Source: Rhizoctonia solani (lineage: Eukaryota > Basidiomycota > Agaricomycetes > Cantharellales > Ceratobasidiaceae). From it: 64,000 nucleotides of DNA. The stretch is from NCBI RefSeq assembly GCF_016906535.1, contig NC_057385.1, positions 1,736,001 through 1,800,000 on the forward strand. Direction: 5' to 3'. The notes beneath the pieces are model-generated. The model was not told the DNA's origin. It saw nothing but the letters and a program-made list of their open reading frames with translations, and ran no database searches. A program made the position numbers and the translations under genes. This document shows, piece by piece, positions 12,471-23,800 of this stretch (position 1 is the first letter of the stretch; each line of letters starts with the position of its first letter).

Positions 12471-15008
12471 TCAGGTGCTTTCCGCGCCCAATAGAGAAAG
12501 GACCTTCATGAATCCTTCAGGATTCTCAATTTCAGTACTACCATATATAACCCTCTTTCCTGGTACCCAATTGTGTTGCTCGCTTGCCTCCCAGCCCATT
12601 CTTGCAAGTTTGTATATTCGACATACCCACCACCGCCCACAACAAAGACAATTGCCTCGGCGTGTCCCATACGCTTAGCCTTTCCAGCCTGTTGGCGGGG
12701 CGCACGAGGGTCAAGGAACAGATAGTCGTCTGTGTCTTGCAGAGCTTGATTGGAAGCAACGGCGGGGTCCATAATAGCCTCGACCACCCGGGTGAGAGCG
12801 AGGTCTTTGGAGGTAGGGAGGAAGTTTTTGACTCCAGACAGGAGATTGTCGAATCCTCCCTCTTTGAGGCGGTCAGTAAGTCTGTTGCCGAGGGCACTGA
12901 ACCCGCGGAATAGTTCTCCTCCCTGGCTTGGTGCTTGGACAGGGGCAGCAAGGGTGGTCATGCGACTAATGTCACGAACTCTGCGAAGGATAAGTACGAT
13001 AAGCTAAATCTAATTCATTTAAACAACTTACTTCTTGACGTAGTCTAGTACAAGAGTGTCTGAACCCGCTGCCTTCAACTCCTTCTCCAACTCGGCCAAA
13101 TCTTCTTTCGAGACTTGATGATCGGGTACAGAGAGGAAATAGACGAGAACGAGGCGGAGTTTGTCTTCTGGAGAAGGTGTGCCAGTTTCAGGCTTTCCGC
13201 GAAGTACCTCAAGTATACTGGCGGTAGTCTATGAAGATTGTTCAAGCAAAGAAATCAAAATTATACGCTCCAAGAGACGCACCTGTTTGGCAGCTGCATC
13301 CTCAGTCTGGAACAATTCGTCGAGCGTTCGTGATTTGATGGCAGTGAGCAACGCCGTCGCAATGTTCATGTGAGTATCGAGTGTCTGCTTTCGGGCCGTA
13401 AGTTCTGGAAGTGCCGTAATTGCTGTCTTGAGATGCTTCGCGTTGCTGGAAAGATCCCTGCAAGACAAACCCTATCTCACTAAGAGTCGTAATATACTGT
13501 ACTGCTCGTACGCACATTTGTCCTACATCGTTAACATCACTGATTCCTGTGGACCGAGTAATCTCTGCGGCGTCTTGCTTATACCTAGTATGTGAACTGT
13601 TAGAAACAATGTTTCATTATATGTATGCGCGTACCGATTAAGTTCAGTGTCGATATCTTCAGCAACTTGAGGGAAAGGATTCGCAGCATTCTTAGCCCAG
13701 AAGAAATCCTTTTGGTCAAGGTCATACGTCTTCTTTTGGGTCCTTCCTCCTTCTGTTGTCTAGAATTATGGGGCATATCATTGTGCCAGAGAGGTTGAGA
13801 AACAGCAATCAACTTACTGACATGGAAACTCTACTGAGTCTCATATCCATCACGTCATGCACAAGGGCCTGGTAAGTCCAAGAGTGCGAGAGCATCGGGA
13901 CTAAGTCCAGATTACGGTCCCAAAGAATAAGAACTAGAAGGCGAGCTCAGTGTCATACTCAAATAGGAAGTTTGCAACTACTTACCAGGTCTCGAAAGCC
14001 CTCCCAATCCAGACCCTTCCGCTTGGGCAAAAAGACCTGGCCCTCCACTGGAGCGTGCAGATCCAGAACCGTGTAGATGATCCCGAATTTTTGATTCCAA
14101 CTTTCTCGCAACCATTTCTGCAGCGTTGCCTCTGGGAGAACGAATATAGGGTACTTGTCCTGTAGCGCGTGTCAGTATATAAGCTTAAAGCATAGTTCCA
14201 AACACACCAAGAGTTACAATTACAGAAAACAAGCTGCTAGCGATTCGGTCCACCTCGTTCTCGATATCTTCTTCGGTTGCTTTGGGCGAGTTCAGAAGTG
14301 CGTAAGAATTCCCTGATGACCCAGATCCTCCCGCTTCTGATTGCGCTACGGACTTTCCCTTTGGTGGAAGAAGAGAAAACAGAGAGGGGGAAGGAACTAA
14401 AAAGTCTAGATATTGGTCGAGAACTTGTGCGACCAGTTCGGTTGTACCGTCTCGAGCAACTAGAGCCGCAAACTCTTCAAGGATCGCTCGAGGAAGGGGA
14501 GACGTGAAGGAGACGTGTGTGGATTCGTAGAGTGATTGCGAGAGATCCTCGGCAATACGTTGAACATTAGCGAGGGTGGGTGCAACCAAATACACGGCGG
14601 GCACATCAGGTAGGGCTGGACGATGAGAATGCAATTGACTACCAGAATATAGAATTAGTGCACACAGGAAATGACTTGCGTGGTGGAGCTACTCACACGT
14701 GAAGCGTCACCCCTGAATCACGCAAGTCCTGCACCCTCAATACGGTGGCTATCACGTCCTTTGATTGCTCATCTAGTACAAGCACTTTCCACACTGGTGC
14801 GGCGGCCTGAGCTTGTTGCGCCGGAGTTCCCGGGCGTGATATTATTGCTGCCTGTGATTGTGAGTTTGGAGAGGACGTCAAGTTGAGGACATTTTGTAAG
14901 GCCTTTGTCTGAATCTTTTGGAGTGTGTCTGGCACACCCTGTGTGATGGAAGATGCGTAAGTTTCTAACAGCGATTACGACATCCAGTCCCACCGTTTTT
15001 AAAGACAT
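12471..15008 (-). CDS. SLY1: Sec1/Munc18-family protein SLY1 (ER-Golgi SNARE regulator)
   Basis: Binds the syntaxin Sed5 and promotes SNARE assembly in ER-to-Golgi traffic (family knowledge). The start MSLKT is joined across an intron (about 14940-14993) to [20 protein letters not shown], the Sly1 N-terminal helix. Then [90 protein letters not shown], and near the end [20 protein letters not shown]. In the raw sequence that frame runs to a TGA at 12506-12508. One extra G in the GGG at about 12590 instead yields [20 protein letters not shown], the expected SM-family ending, with stop at 12471-12473. I prefer the latter. About eight introns. Confidence 0.92.
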
Positions 15009-15390
15009 AGTAATATCTCTACTTCAGTCTTTCGAGTCTATAAATAAGGACGCTGGGTTGCTGCACGCGCAATAATTTGGTGGAGTGAGTATTTTGGTAA
15101 GAAGTGGGCGTGTCAGACACGACATAGGTAAAGTAACACAGCCACACGGCTCGAAGAACCCTCGATTTCAGATCCAACGCGCCGCATATGTACACTCGAA
15201 ATGCGATTCCAACCGGGTATATCTACAGCACACGTATAAATATAGTAAATATAAGCGGTTCAAGAACAATCGTTCATGGAATAAATCCAGTCCAATCACT
15301 CTCTCCTGGCCCTCCCTGGACGAGGAGGAAGACCAATCCGGGGGCGTGGTGGAGGACTTGCAACTGGGTATGTCTCTGGCTGTGATTCAG
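15009..15390. other. Intergenic region between SLY1 start and the Mso1-like gene end
   Basis: Holds the SLY1 promoter (right of 15008) and the 3' UTR of the next minus-strand gene. No additional gene seen. The plus-strand open frames here (15085-15465) have atypical composition and oppose both neighbours. Confidence 0.5.
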
Positions 15391-16429
15391 TTACAAGTGC
15401 TGGGGTGGGGCGCGAGCCTCCCTTTGTACGATAGGCCCGCGCTTTGCGTCCCGCATTGTTCTTAACCGGGTGGCCGCACGCGTCGGAGCGGGAGCCTCAT
15501 CGTCGAACGTTCTAGCCCTCGTTGGTTCCCTCGGAGGAGCATGCTGTGGCGACATGTATGCGCCTTCATGCCTCGCATTTGAACGAACGGGGGCAGTGGA
15601 TTCATGGGGCAAGATCGAGCTACCTTTCTCGTATTGAACGTCATCAGACTCGGGCCCGCGACGAGCATGGCTCCGCCCCACTTGACGCTCTATATCACTG
15701 AAAAGCCAAGACGGCAACTGGCGTGGGTCGCTCGCTTGCTTGATGTAATGTTTCTTGAGTGCCGTTGTGATTCGAGAATCTTGACCGGGAGGAGTATCGG
15801 CTAGACGGGATCTTTTGTCAGAAGATATCGGCGGTTACAATGAGACTTGACTAACGTTCCGGAAGATCTTCCTTGGCTTCCCATGCTTTCCCTACGTTCA
15901 CGCTTAGGCCCCCTGCAACTGCTGCCATACGAGACCAGAGGGTATTGGTCGCATCTATTTGGATTTGATTCGGAACTCATGTTCATATAGCATTAATTAA
16001 CGCACCAGAAGATTCGGAATGTTCCGGGGAAGGTGCCCTTTCCTCATGATTACTGGAGGGAGCTATATTGCTTCCTTTCCAACCGACGTAGTCCCATAGA
16101 GATGATGGGGCAGTAGACGCAGCGGACACCACAGAACTTCCACTGCTGGTGGAGCTTACGCTGGATTGCACAGAATGTCGCGACGAGGTAGATGGCAAGG
16201 GTGGTGTCTCTTCAATACGACGTGAACGGAAAGGGTTATCGGTTCCCTGGCGAGGGACAGAGCGACTCCGCTGAGACTGGGAGGTCGCGCGATATTGGCT
16301 GCCAGCTGAAGTTGAAGTTGAATCATCCTGTGCCCGAATAACAGGTTCTCGTCCACGGATTGTCGAGTCAGATCGAAGTGGCCGAACAGAACTGGGTATA
16401 CCAGGTGGTCTACGAGTGCTGAGGCTCAT
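15391..16429 (-). CDS. Probable Mso1-like Sec1-binding exocytosis protein
   Basis: Start MSLSTRRPPGIPSS; the first about 150 residues are Ser/Arg-rich and likely disordered. After an intron (about 15964-16013) comes NTLWSRMAAVAGGLSVNVGKAW, an amphipathic segment like the Sec1-binding part of Mso1. After a second intron (about 15800-15855) comes PPGQDSRITTALKKHYI and DPRQLPSWLFSDIERQ, a pattern I associate with basidiomycete Mso1-domain proteins. The C-terminus is basic and proline-rich, ending PPQHL. Mso1 binds the SM protein Sec1 at exocytic sites in yeast. This gene lies in tandem with another SM protein gene, SLY1, which may be coincidence. A different Ser-rich adaptor is possible; the name rests on motif resemblance only. 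Confidence 0.55.
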
Positions 16430-16753
16430 GACAAATTCGTAGCAGATAAAAGATTGCTATAAAATGTGAAAGAGATCTAGCCCAGCTAGCAACGTCGAGC
16501 ACCAGGCTCTGCCAGACGATGAAAAAAAAACGAGAGGAAAGAGGGGAGGTCGAGGACCGGAAGAAGAACACTTTCCCTTGGACGACTGCAGTACGACAGT
16601 CGGCACAGAGTAACAAAGTTCCGTGTCGCCATCGTTATTATTCTTCCTTGGTGATTTCACAGCCCAGACAAATTCTAAACCAATTTAAGAAAGCTGCTCA
16701 TCACGTGTGTATGATCGGACCGCTACCTGACATCCACCGCATTTAAAGTCGAT
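16430..16753. promoter_or_regulatory. Divergent promoter between the Mso1-like gene and TMA20
   Basis: A 324 bp spacer between two diverging start codons. It contains a purine-rich stretch at 16518-16565 and an E-box CACGTG at 16702-16707, 46 bp before the TMA20 start. Confidence 0.55.
16702..16707. promoter_or_regulatory. CACGTG E-box upstream of TMA20
   Basis: Palindromic CACGTG preceded by T, 46 bp before the ATG at 16754. One of seven start-proximal copies in this window. Binding by a bHLH factor (Cbf1-like) is inferred from the motif. Confidence 0.45.
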
Positions 16754-17485
16754 ATGTTTAAGAAGTGGGGAGTCGATTGTAAGGCTAGCATGGCTTTGCT
16801 GATGCACGGTTGTTAGATTCACGTCCGCCGAAATTGCTTCAAATGCCTTGATGAAGTCTTCGGTTCAACGAGGTATCCGTTCGACACTTCAAAACCAAAT
16901 GCCAGCATTAGCTGCCGATGAAGGAGCCCTCCTCGAACATATTTGGCCGAAGAAAGAGAGCGTAACACTTGTCAAATGGTCAGAGGCTATATCCCTTTTG
17001 TATTACATCACTGCAACAGGGGGTCTTGGTTTAGTAAAGACCATATATCAATTCTTGCGCTTCATGGTGAACCTTTGTTCTTCCAGCACTTTGATGGACC
17101 ATATATGCCATCGCTCAAATTGCTACACAAGTGTAAGTTCACTTACGTCGTCTTGGACGCCACCAGTTCGCCTAACCTGATACATCATGTAGTCCCCAAC
17201 CTCCTTCCACATGCTCAGATTGACCGAGGAGCAATTCCTTACCTCCTTGGTGGCGCAAATATGATGTGTCCGGGATTTACATCGAAAGGGGGGAAGCTAC
17301 CAGACAAAGACTCGGCACTTCCCGCTGGTGCACCAATCGCCATACATTGTGAGGGGAAAGAGCATGCTATTGGAGTTGGCGTTCTTAAAATGGGAACGGA
17401 AGAGATCAAAAGTGTAAACAAGGGGATAGCGGTTGACATCGCAACATATCTCGGCGATGGATTATGGGCAATAGAAAAGCTATAA
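16754..17485 (+). CDS. TMA20: TMA20 / MCTS1, PUA-domain translation factor
   Basis: Partner of Tma22/DENR; recycles 40S subunits and supports reinitiation by removing deacylated tRNA after termination (family knowledge). A tiny first exon (16754-16764, MFKK) is joined across an intron ending near 16815 to FTSAEIASNALMKSSVQRGI. Next come KKESVTLVK and, after an intron (about 16979-17033), CKDHISILALHGEPLFFQHF and GPYMPSLKLLHK. A third intron (about 17132-17193) leads into FPNLLPHAQIDRGAIPYLLG, then GANMMCPGFTSKGGKLP (PUA domain) and ENVNKGI-like EIKSVNKGIAVD, ending LWAIEKL. The length of about 180 aa matches the family. No frame breaks. High confidence from near-continuous similarity. Confidence 0.95.
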
Positions 17486-17613
17486 ACCAGCAGGAAGGTC
17501 TAGGGTACGCAGTTTGAATATGCGAATGATATACAGACAATGTATAATAATGATACGAGCGCCCGAAAGCAAGAGTGGCTTACAAGAGATGAATGCAGAC
17601 CCAGAAATTACCT

Positions 17614-18547
17614 TTAACTCGTAGGTTGATATACGGTGGTGGCCTTTTCCCATAATTGGTTGGCTATTTCAAACTCGGAAAGTCCTGCCAACTCGACTAC
17701 ATCCATGTCGGTATTGTCATCGTTCCCTGAAGCACAGCTTATGGTCAGATCATTGGGATGGGTAAAGAAAACTACTCACGAACAATCATTTTAGTGATTT
17801 TGCTGGTGTTTCTGTCCACTACCGGTTCAAACCCAAGCTCCTTCGAAAGCCGAATTCGCAATCTTTGGTACAGTAAGGGGAGCCGTTGGTCAAGTAAACG
17901 GTAAACCTGGCTCACGCATTCGTATCCAATCCACTTGCAACATCTTCATCCACGTCCTTTGCCTCCCAGGAGCCTAATTCTGTACGTGCCCGAACCCGTT
18001 CGTTCTGTCGAGCTTTACAATGAATTAGTTGTGCCGGCCGAGTTGAGCAAGAGTCTGTCGAACCCACAAGATAGCACGCCCTCGGCATCATTTATAGATT
18101 TGATGACACGAAATTGGGCCTCGTCAAGTGATGTTATTGTTCGAGCCTGCTGTTCTTCACTTGGCACATTTGGTGGCCTAAGTGACGCTACCCGAGCAGA
18201 ATGGTGTGCTTCGGCAACGGCTAGAGCAGAAGTAAAAATAGTCACGAGATGGGTCGGAAAGGAGTATAGTGGCAAAGGTGATACTTACAACGAGCTTCTG
18301 CCTTTGCCTTTTCTGTTTCAGCGCGCCAGTTTCCTTCTCTTGTTTTCATAATCTCTTGTATCTCCATTACAATCTTTACGTTTTCTGTCGGATCAAGAGC
18401 CGATGATGCTTCACGCATAATTGACCTGTATCGTGGTACACCTTGATCAATTATCTTGCGCGATCTCGTGCGGTGTGTTTAGGAAACTCACACAAGCTCC
18501 CGCATCTCGGAGTCAATGGAAGTTGTTTCCTGTGCTTTCTGGCCCAT
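17614..18547 (-). CDS. SPC24: Kinetochore protein SPC24 (Ndc80 complex)
   Basis: Forms the Spc24-Spc25 head that anchors the Ndc80 complex to the inner kinetochore. Start MGQKAQETTSIDSEMRELV; after an intron (about 18421-18491) SSALDPTENVKIVMEIQEIM and WRAETEKAKAEAR, a helical coiled-coil region. Then PPNVPSEEQQ, FRVIKSINDAEG (the SIND signature seen in Spc24 proteins) and, in the globular C-terminal domain, LRIRLSKELGFEPVV, KITKMIVR, and FEIANQLWEKATT before TAA 17614-17616. Four to five short introns interrupt it. Splice choice around 17890-18010 is uncertain because an alternative stop (TTNSL) lies in the unspliced frame. Diverges from the SQR gene with a 335 bp spacer. Confidence 0.83.
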
Positions 18548-18882
18548 TTTTTCTAGGTAAGTTACTAGTACAAACGATGGATTCTATGGAGAAAGTTGTT
18601 GTGACGAATAACCCCAAGAAGGTTGTTGAAAGATGCGGTGCACGGAGTCCAAATATACGATCACGTGATTATTGGCTACCAAAGTTTCCGAATCCAAAGG
18701 ACGAGCACGCCATTCTCATCAATATACAGATCGGTTTGTAATGAAAGATTTTCCTATAGGTATAAGCAGTTGCTTCGGAGAGTGTCGGAATTCGATCATC
18801 CACCACAGGGCTTCCTGAGCTCCTATAATTGTCTGAGTTTGTGGATCCTTACATTCTACCACATCCTGCGCACTCCTACAGC
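18548..18882. promoter_or_regulatory. Divergent promoter between SPC24 and SQR
   Basis: A 335 bp spacer between diverging start codons. It contains the palindrome TCACGTGA at 18661-18668 followed by ATTGGC, an inverted CCAAT box (about 18671-18676). Only one such palindrome is present, so one factor could serve both genes. Confidence 0.5.
18661..18668. promoter_or_regulatory. TCACGTGA palindrome (Cbf1-type E-box)
   Basis: Perfect 8-bp palindrome, 114 bp upstream of the SPC24 start and 215 bp upstream of the SQR start. In yeast TCACGTGA-like sites are bound by Cbf1, which acts at centromeres and in sulfur metabolism. Relevance to these two genes is inference. Confidence 0.45.
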
Positions 18883-20488
18883 ATGATGAACATTGGTCTC
18901 CGATTCGCTTCGACCGCCGCGAAGTCACACCACAAAGTCTTGGTGGTCGGAGCCGGTTCCGGTGGGCTAAATGTCGCAAACCAAATATACAACCGATTCA
19001 AGAAAGGTGGACAGAGCCTCGGAGACGGAGATGTTGCATTGGTCGACGGTGCTGAGTGGCATCACTATCAACCCGGGTGGTGAGCATACTTGATGCTTAG
19101 CGCTCATTTCGGCCGAAACTTATCCTATTTGTAGGACGCTTGTAGGCTCTGGACTAAAAGAGAAACACGACTTGCGAAAGCCTCTTGCTTCACTTATCCC
19201 TCTCACATTGCACATCATCAAAACCATGTCACCAAATTCTCCCCCGAGTCCAACAGCGTAACTACTAACTCAGGGCAGACACTCACTTACGATACACTTG
19301 TAGTGGCTGTTGGGTTGCAGACTAACTGGTCCGCAATTGATGGGCTTGAGAAAGCACTCGCAGATCCCAAATCGGGGGTATCCTCAATTTACTCGTGGGA
19401 CACATGCGATAAGGCTTGGAGGGATATTGACTCGCTGAGGGAAGGACGTGCCATCTTTACCCAACCTGCTGGAGTGATTAAATGCGCTGGAGGTATGCGC
19501 TCGCCTCGCATGCTATTATACGAAATTGACCCTCATTAGCTCCCCAAAAGGTTATGTGGATGGCCTGGGATAACTACCAGAGGACGAAGCGCGGAGAGCA
19601 AATCGAAATAGACTTCATTACTGGAATGCCAACCATGTTTTCAGTAAAAAAGTGAGTATGCTAATTTATACCTTTCTGATCAGGGCTAAAATAGGAACAT
19701 AGATATTCAGATGCCCTCAATGAGCTAAGGAAGTCGAGGGGGGTGGGCGGGAAATTCGAGCATAACCTGGTCTCAATCGATACCAAAGCACAAAAGGCCA
19801 CCTTTAAAACTCCAGATGGCAAACTAGTAGTGAGTCAGAACGCTTACCTAGGAGGCGCCAAAACTGAAACCGTTTCTCAGGAAGAAAGTTACTCCCTACT
19901 TCATGTCACTCCTCCCATGGGGCCACCTTCGGTCGTTAAGAACTCCTCACTTGCTGACTCCGTAGGCTGGGTTGACGTCGATCCTGGTACCCTCCAGCAC
20001 AAAAATGCAGCATACAGCAATATTTTCGCACTAGGTGATGCATCAAGTCTACCTACAAGTAAAACTGCGGCAGCTATCACTGCTCAAGCACCAGTATTGG
20101 CCGAGAATCTATATCAGGTGGTTAATACTGGCAAGGTTGGGAAGGCAGCCTATGATGGTTACACCTCATGTCCCGTGGGTGTTTTCTTGCACAACGACCT
20201 CTTAGATATATCTAATAAATATCAAAAGCTGCTCACGGGATATAATCAACTCATGCTGGCCGAATTTGTTTACGGGCTTCAACCCAAGGAGAGTTTCGCG
20301 GAACTGTTTGGGATAGACCAAATTGTGCCCAGGAGGGCTTTCTACCATCTAAAGAAGGTAATGTCAGAATATTATGCACATATATAATGGCTAATCCCTT
20401 TCAGGACTTCTTCCCTTGGGTATACTGGAATCGTATGGTGAAAGGAGAATGGTTTGGACCTAAGGGATTCACAGCTCCATCCTACTAA
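18883..20488 (+). CDS. Mitochondrial sulfide:quinone oxidoreductase (SQR)
   Basis: FAD flavoprotein that oxidises hydrogen sulfide and passes electrons to ubiquinone at the inner mitochondrial membrane. A short presequence (MMNIGLRFASTAAKS) precedes the FAD-binding VLVVGAGSGGLNVANQIYN. Then VALVDGAEWHHYQPGW, TLVGSGLKEKHDLRKPLASL, TLTYDTLVVAVGLQTNWSAI, GVIKCAGAPQKVMWMAWDNY, LHVTPPMGPPSVVKNSSLAD, SNIFALGDASSLPTSKTAAA and a C-terminus ending FFPWVYWNRMVKGEWFGPKG. Introns: about 19080-19133, 19495-19538, 19653-19702, 19830-19883, 20171-20230 and 20359-20405. A one-base break near 19200 (one more C in ATCCCTCT gives LIPSHIAHHQNH) looks like a sequence error. The active-site cysteine pairs are partly present (IKCAG). 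Confidence 0.93.
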
Positions 20489-20517
20489 GATTTTATTTGA
20501 AATAAATAATACTACAC

Positions 20518-20523
20518 CACGTG
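20518..20523. promoter_or_regulatory. CACGTG E-box upstream of the Src1-like gene
   Basis: CACGTG followed by ACGTCA, 38 bp before the ATG at 20562 and just after the SQR stop codon. One of the start-proximal E-boxes in the window. Confidence 0.42.
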
Positions 20524-20561
20524 ACGTCAAGTGTGTTTTGTTCAACCACGATCTATTCATC

Positions 20562-23541
20562 ATGTCACGCCTGAGCGCGACGGAGGTAATCAACCGCGGC
20601 GACTACTTGAAACCTGACTTTGAGCCATCAACCCTTACTATACCTCATCTATTATCAGTTCTTACATATCATGGCATCAAATATCCAAGCCCTCATACCA
20701 AGGGGAAACTTGTTGAGGTATTCAATAACGAGCTCAAACTCGCAGCGCCGAGCTTTTGAAGGAACGAGAAGCTCGCGAGCGCAAAAAACCGAGTAATGAT
20801 GGAATATTGGATGGGCATACAGGACAGGCTATACAACCTTCCGAGGTGTGTTATCTAAACTTATTATCAACGATCAAAATGTCTTATTTGCATTCCTTTA
20901 CCAGCCTGTACCACTTCGTAGGTCTACTCGTCGCTCATCCAGGCAGCCTTCAGAGTCTGTGCCTGAGGTTCGTCTGGCTCCAGCATATCTTAGGTGGCCA
21001 CGCCACGTGTTGACTCCTCCGTTCCGCCCCCTTTAGCCTGCTCATTCAACTAAGCGCCGTCATGGATCAGCAGAACCAATGACGACACGATCAAGTTCAA
21101 GAAATGTACATCAGCCTCCTGCAGAACCAATTCTCCTTGAGGAGAGTGAACAAGAGGAGCAAGCTATTCCAGAAGAGGAGCCCCCCCGTAGGTCGTCTCG
21201 CGCCAAGGGTCCTTCGCTAAAAACTCGCCGCCAATCTGCTGGAGTGAGTCTTGCTAGCTTATACCCGCAAGAGAGAAAGGGCTGATAAAGTCATATTTCG
21301 ACTAGCTTTCTGACGCCAATGATAGCGCTTGGGAAGATAACAATGTATTCCAATCTGGGGCTGAGGATTCGCCCGTTAAGTCTGCGCGTCGGCAGCCGAA
21401 GCCTCGAATTGGACCTCCTCCTGTTGCTCGTCGCGTCAGCAGTCGTAATTCGATGTCTGCTTCTCCTCAACCCCATCCACAAAACTCGCATTCCCCTGAA
21501 CAGCGTGAAGTTACCCCCGAGCCTATCATCACGCCTGAAGTATACAATAACACACCTGGTACTCCAGCATTCATTCCTCGATTACCTACTACTGTGAGCA
21601 CCCCTATAGGAGGATTGCGAACATTTAATCCCCCTGCAAGTCAAATCCGCAAGTCCATCGCAGCGGCTGCACCTCCCCTTGCACAGGATGAGCCTAGCAG
21701 TGATGAGAAAGAGAGAGAAGAGAAGAAGAAGAAGAAGAAGAAGAAGAAACCCAGAAACCCACGAATATTGCAGATCAAAGTCGGGGAGATGAACTTGTTG
21801 AGGCGGCTATTGATGTAGAGGAGTCCGACCAAGACAGTCTAATCTCCGATGACGCCAAGGAAGACAACTCGTATGAGCAAATTGACGAACCCATCGACTA
21901 TAATTCTGCCGTTGCCCAGCGTATTGCATCAATCGGCCGAGACCTTGCTGCTGGCAAAGCTTTGGTTCAGCGTGCAGACATAAAGATCCCCCCAGTCGTT
22001 CCAAGGTGGCTGTCGCTGGTTCTTGGTTTTGGATTCTCGGTACTACTTAGCATCACAGCTAGCTACAAGACAGAGAGTTCAAGCATTGGGTGGTGCGATA
22101 CTGGTAGCAACACCAATTCAATCATCGCGGAACGTCAGACCGCTCAGGCTGCACGGTACGAATGTGCGGAGAGACTTTATCTCAATTCGACACTCGGAGC
22201 GGTTGGCCTAATTGATTCTGGAGAGGGTGGAGCGAATAAACAAGAGGTATTTGACGCTCTAATGGGCGGGGAGTGTACGCCCCTCCCGCTACTGCCTATA
22301 CCTCACCCACAGACCTGCACTCCTTGCCCGACACGCAACCTGCACACCCCCCTATGGAATCACCTGTCATCCCACTTATATTTTCAAGCCTCATCCACTT
22401 GACATTATCCCTGGACTACGTGCATTTGCTAGTGGCTTGCCCGGATTTGGCGCCGTTGCCTTCCCTCCTCAGTGTGTTGAAGACGATGCACGAAAGCGAA
22501 AAGTCTCTGGTGTAGCGAAGGGAATGGCTACGTACTTGGAGACTGTCAAAGGGAAAGAGTCTGTGGGGGTTCGATTGGAAGCAAACCCGTTGACGGTGGC
22601 ATCCAAGGAACTTTGGTGTCAAGGTTAACGATTTGGCCGAACTGGTACTAAAAGAAATGAAGGTTGGTAGCTACTATATCCCTTATTCTTGGCTGACACA
22701 CCTTTGGTTTCAGCGTTCAACTAATCGGGAGATTACCATGAAATTGTCGAAACTGCCTTGAACGACCTCGAAAAATACGGTTGGATAGAACGCAGCGTTG
22801 ACTCCAAGTAAGCATTTGTCATATGTTCACTTGTTTAATCCTCAAAATTATTCACAGAGGAGATCAATGGGTCACATCCAAGCGCTATCGATGGGTGCGC
22901 TGTGCGCGTAAGGTCGGAGCACGCGAAACCTGGAACGAATGGCAGATGCATTTTTATAGTATGTGCTCATATGATGCTGCACATTGCATACTCACCTCTC
23001 CGCTCCAGCACTTATTGCCACAATTCTTGGCGCATTCTGGACACGTTCTAAACTCGCTTCGAAACGTCGCGAGTCACGTCGAATCGCCGAGCTAGCCGCA
23101 GTTGCTCTTGAGCTAGTCCGCAATCAAGAAATCGCGCATCACACCGACCCAGTTCGCTCGCCTCATGCATATGTATCTTCCTTGCACCTACGTGATGGTA
23201 TTACAAGAGGAGCACAACGTTCACACACGGATGCGTCTTTGGTCAAAGTCGCTAAAATCGTGGAGGGGAACGCAATATCCGGGCCAATGTGGAAGAAGTG
23301 GCTGGGGATGAGACTCGGGTATGGAGATGGGTTGGAGCTTGTAAGTCTCATAATATATGACAAGAATACAACAGGCTGACCTGCTTGTGTGTAGAAATCT
23401 ATCTTTCAAATAAACATTAAACTTCAAGGAACGTCTCAGCGGTTGTCTTCATTGTTTTCTTGTTTCGGGCCAGATTTGTCTGTTAGATTCGGAATCCTAT
23501 CCAAACGTTTTGACGAGCTATTTTTAACATTGGTTCTATAA
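20562..23541 (+). CDS. Src1/Heh1 (Man1-like) inner nuclear membrane protein
   Basis: Integral inner-nuclear-membrane protein with an N-terminal HeH/SAP-like DNA-binding motif and a Man1/Src1 C-terminal domain. Start MSRLSATEVI; YLKPDFEPSTLTIPHLLSVL and HGIKYPSPHTKGKLVEVF form the HeH motif (about residues 14-55). A long Pro/Ser/Arg/Glu-rich region includes an (AAG)n lysine/glutamate tract (21721-21749). A membrane helix follows (VPRWLSLVLGFGFSVLLSIT), then CTPCP-type cysteines, HPLDIIPGLRAFASGLPGFG, VNDLAELVLKEMK, DYHEIVETALNDLEKYGWIE and a second membrane helix (ALIATILGAFWTRSKLASKR). About six one-base breaks (near 20745, 21045, 21740, 22335, 22610, 22725) need correction. The stop used (23541) is uncertain. 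Confidence 0.8.
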
Positions 23542-23800
23542 CGTTGTGTTAGCGATCTTTAATGCGAGGAGAAATGTATTCTATGGCGGTGTACAGTAGC
23601 AGGGTGGTTGTATGCTATTCGTATATAAAATGGTTCCTGGCGCCATCCACCAGGGGGATTGCATTATTTTATGGCGTGAATCCCCTTTTTATCATTATGC
23701 TTTACTAAAAATTTGTATTCAAGCTGATAAAACACTAGGGTATCGCCAACGAAGAGTCCATAGCCACTGAATGTGTTGTTCTACTTTTGGGGCTAAAGTT
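23542..23800. other. Convergent 3' spacer
   Basis: Lies between two converging genes and is AT-rich, with poly(A)-like and T-rich runs. No gene is visible; it should hold both transcription ends. Confidence 0.5.
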
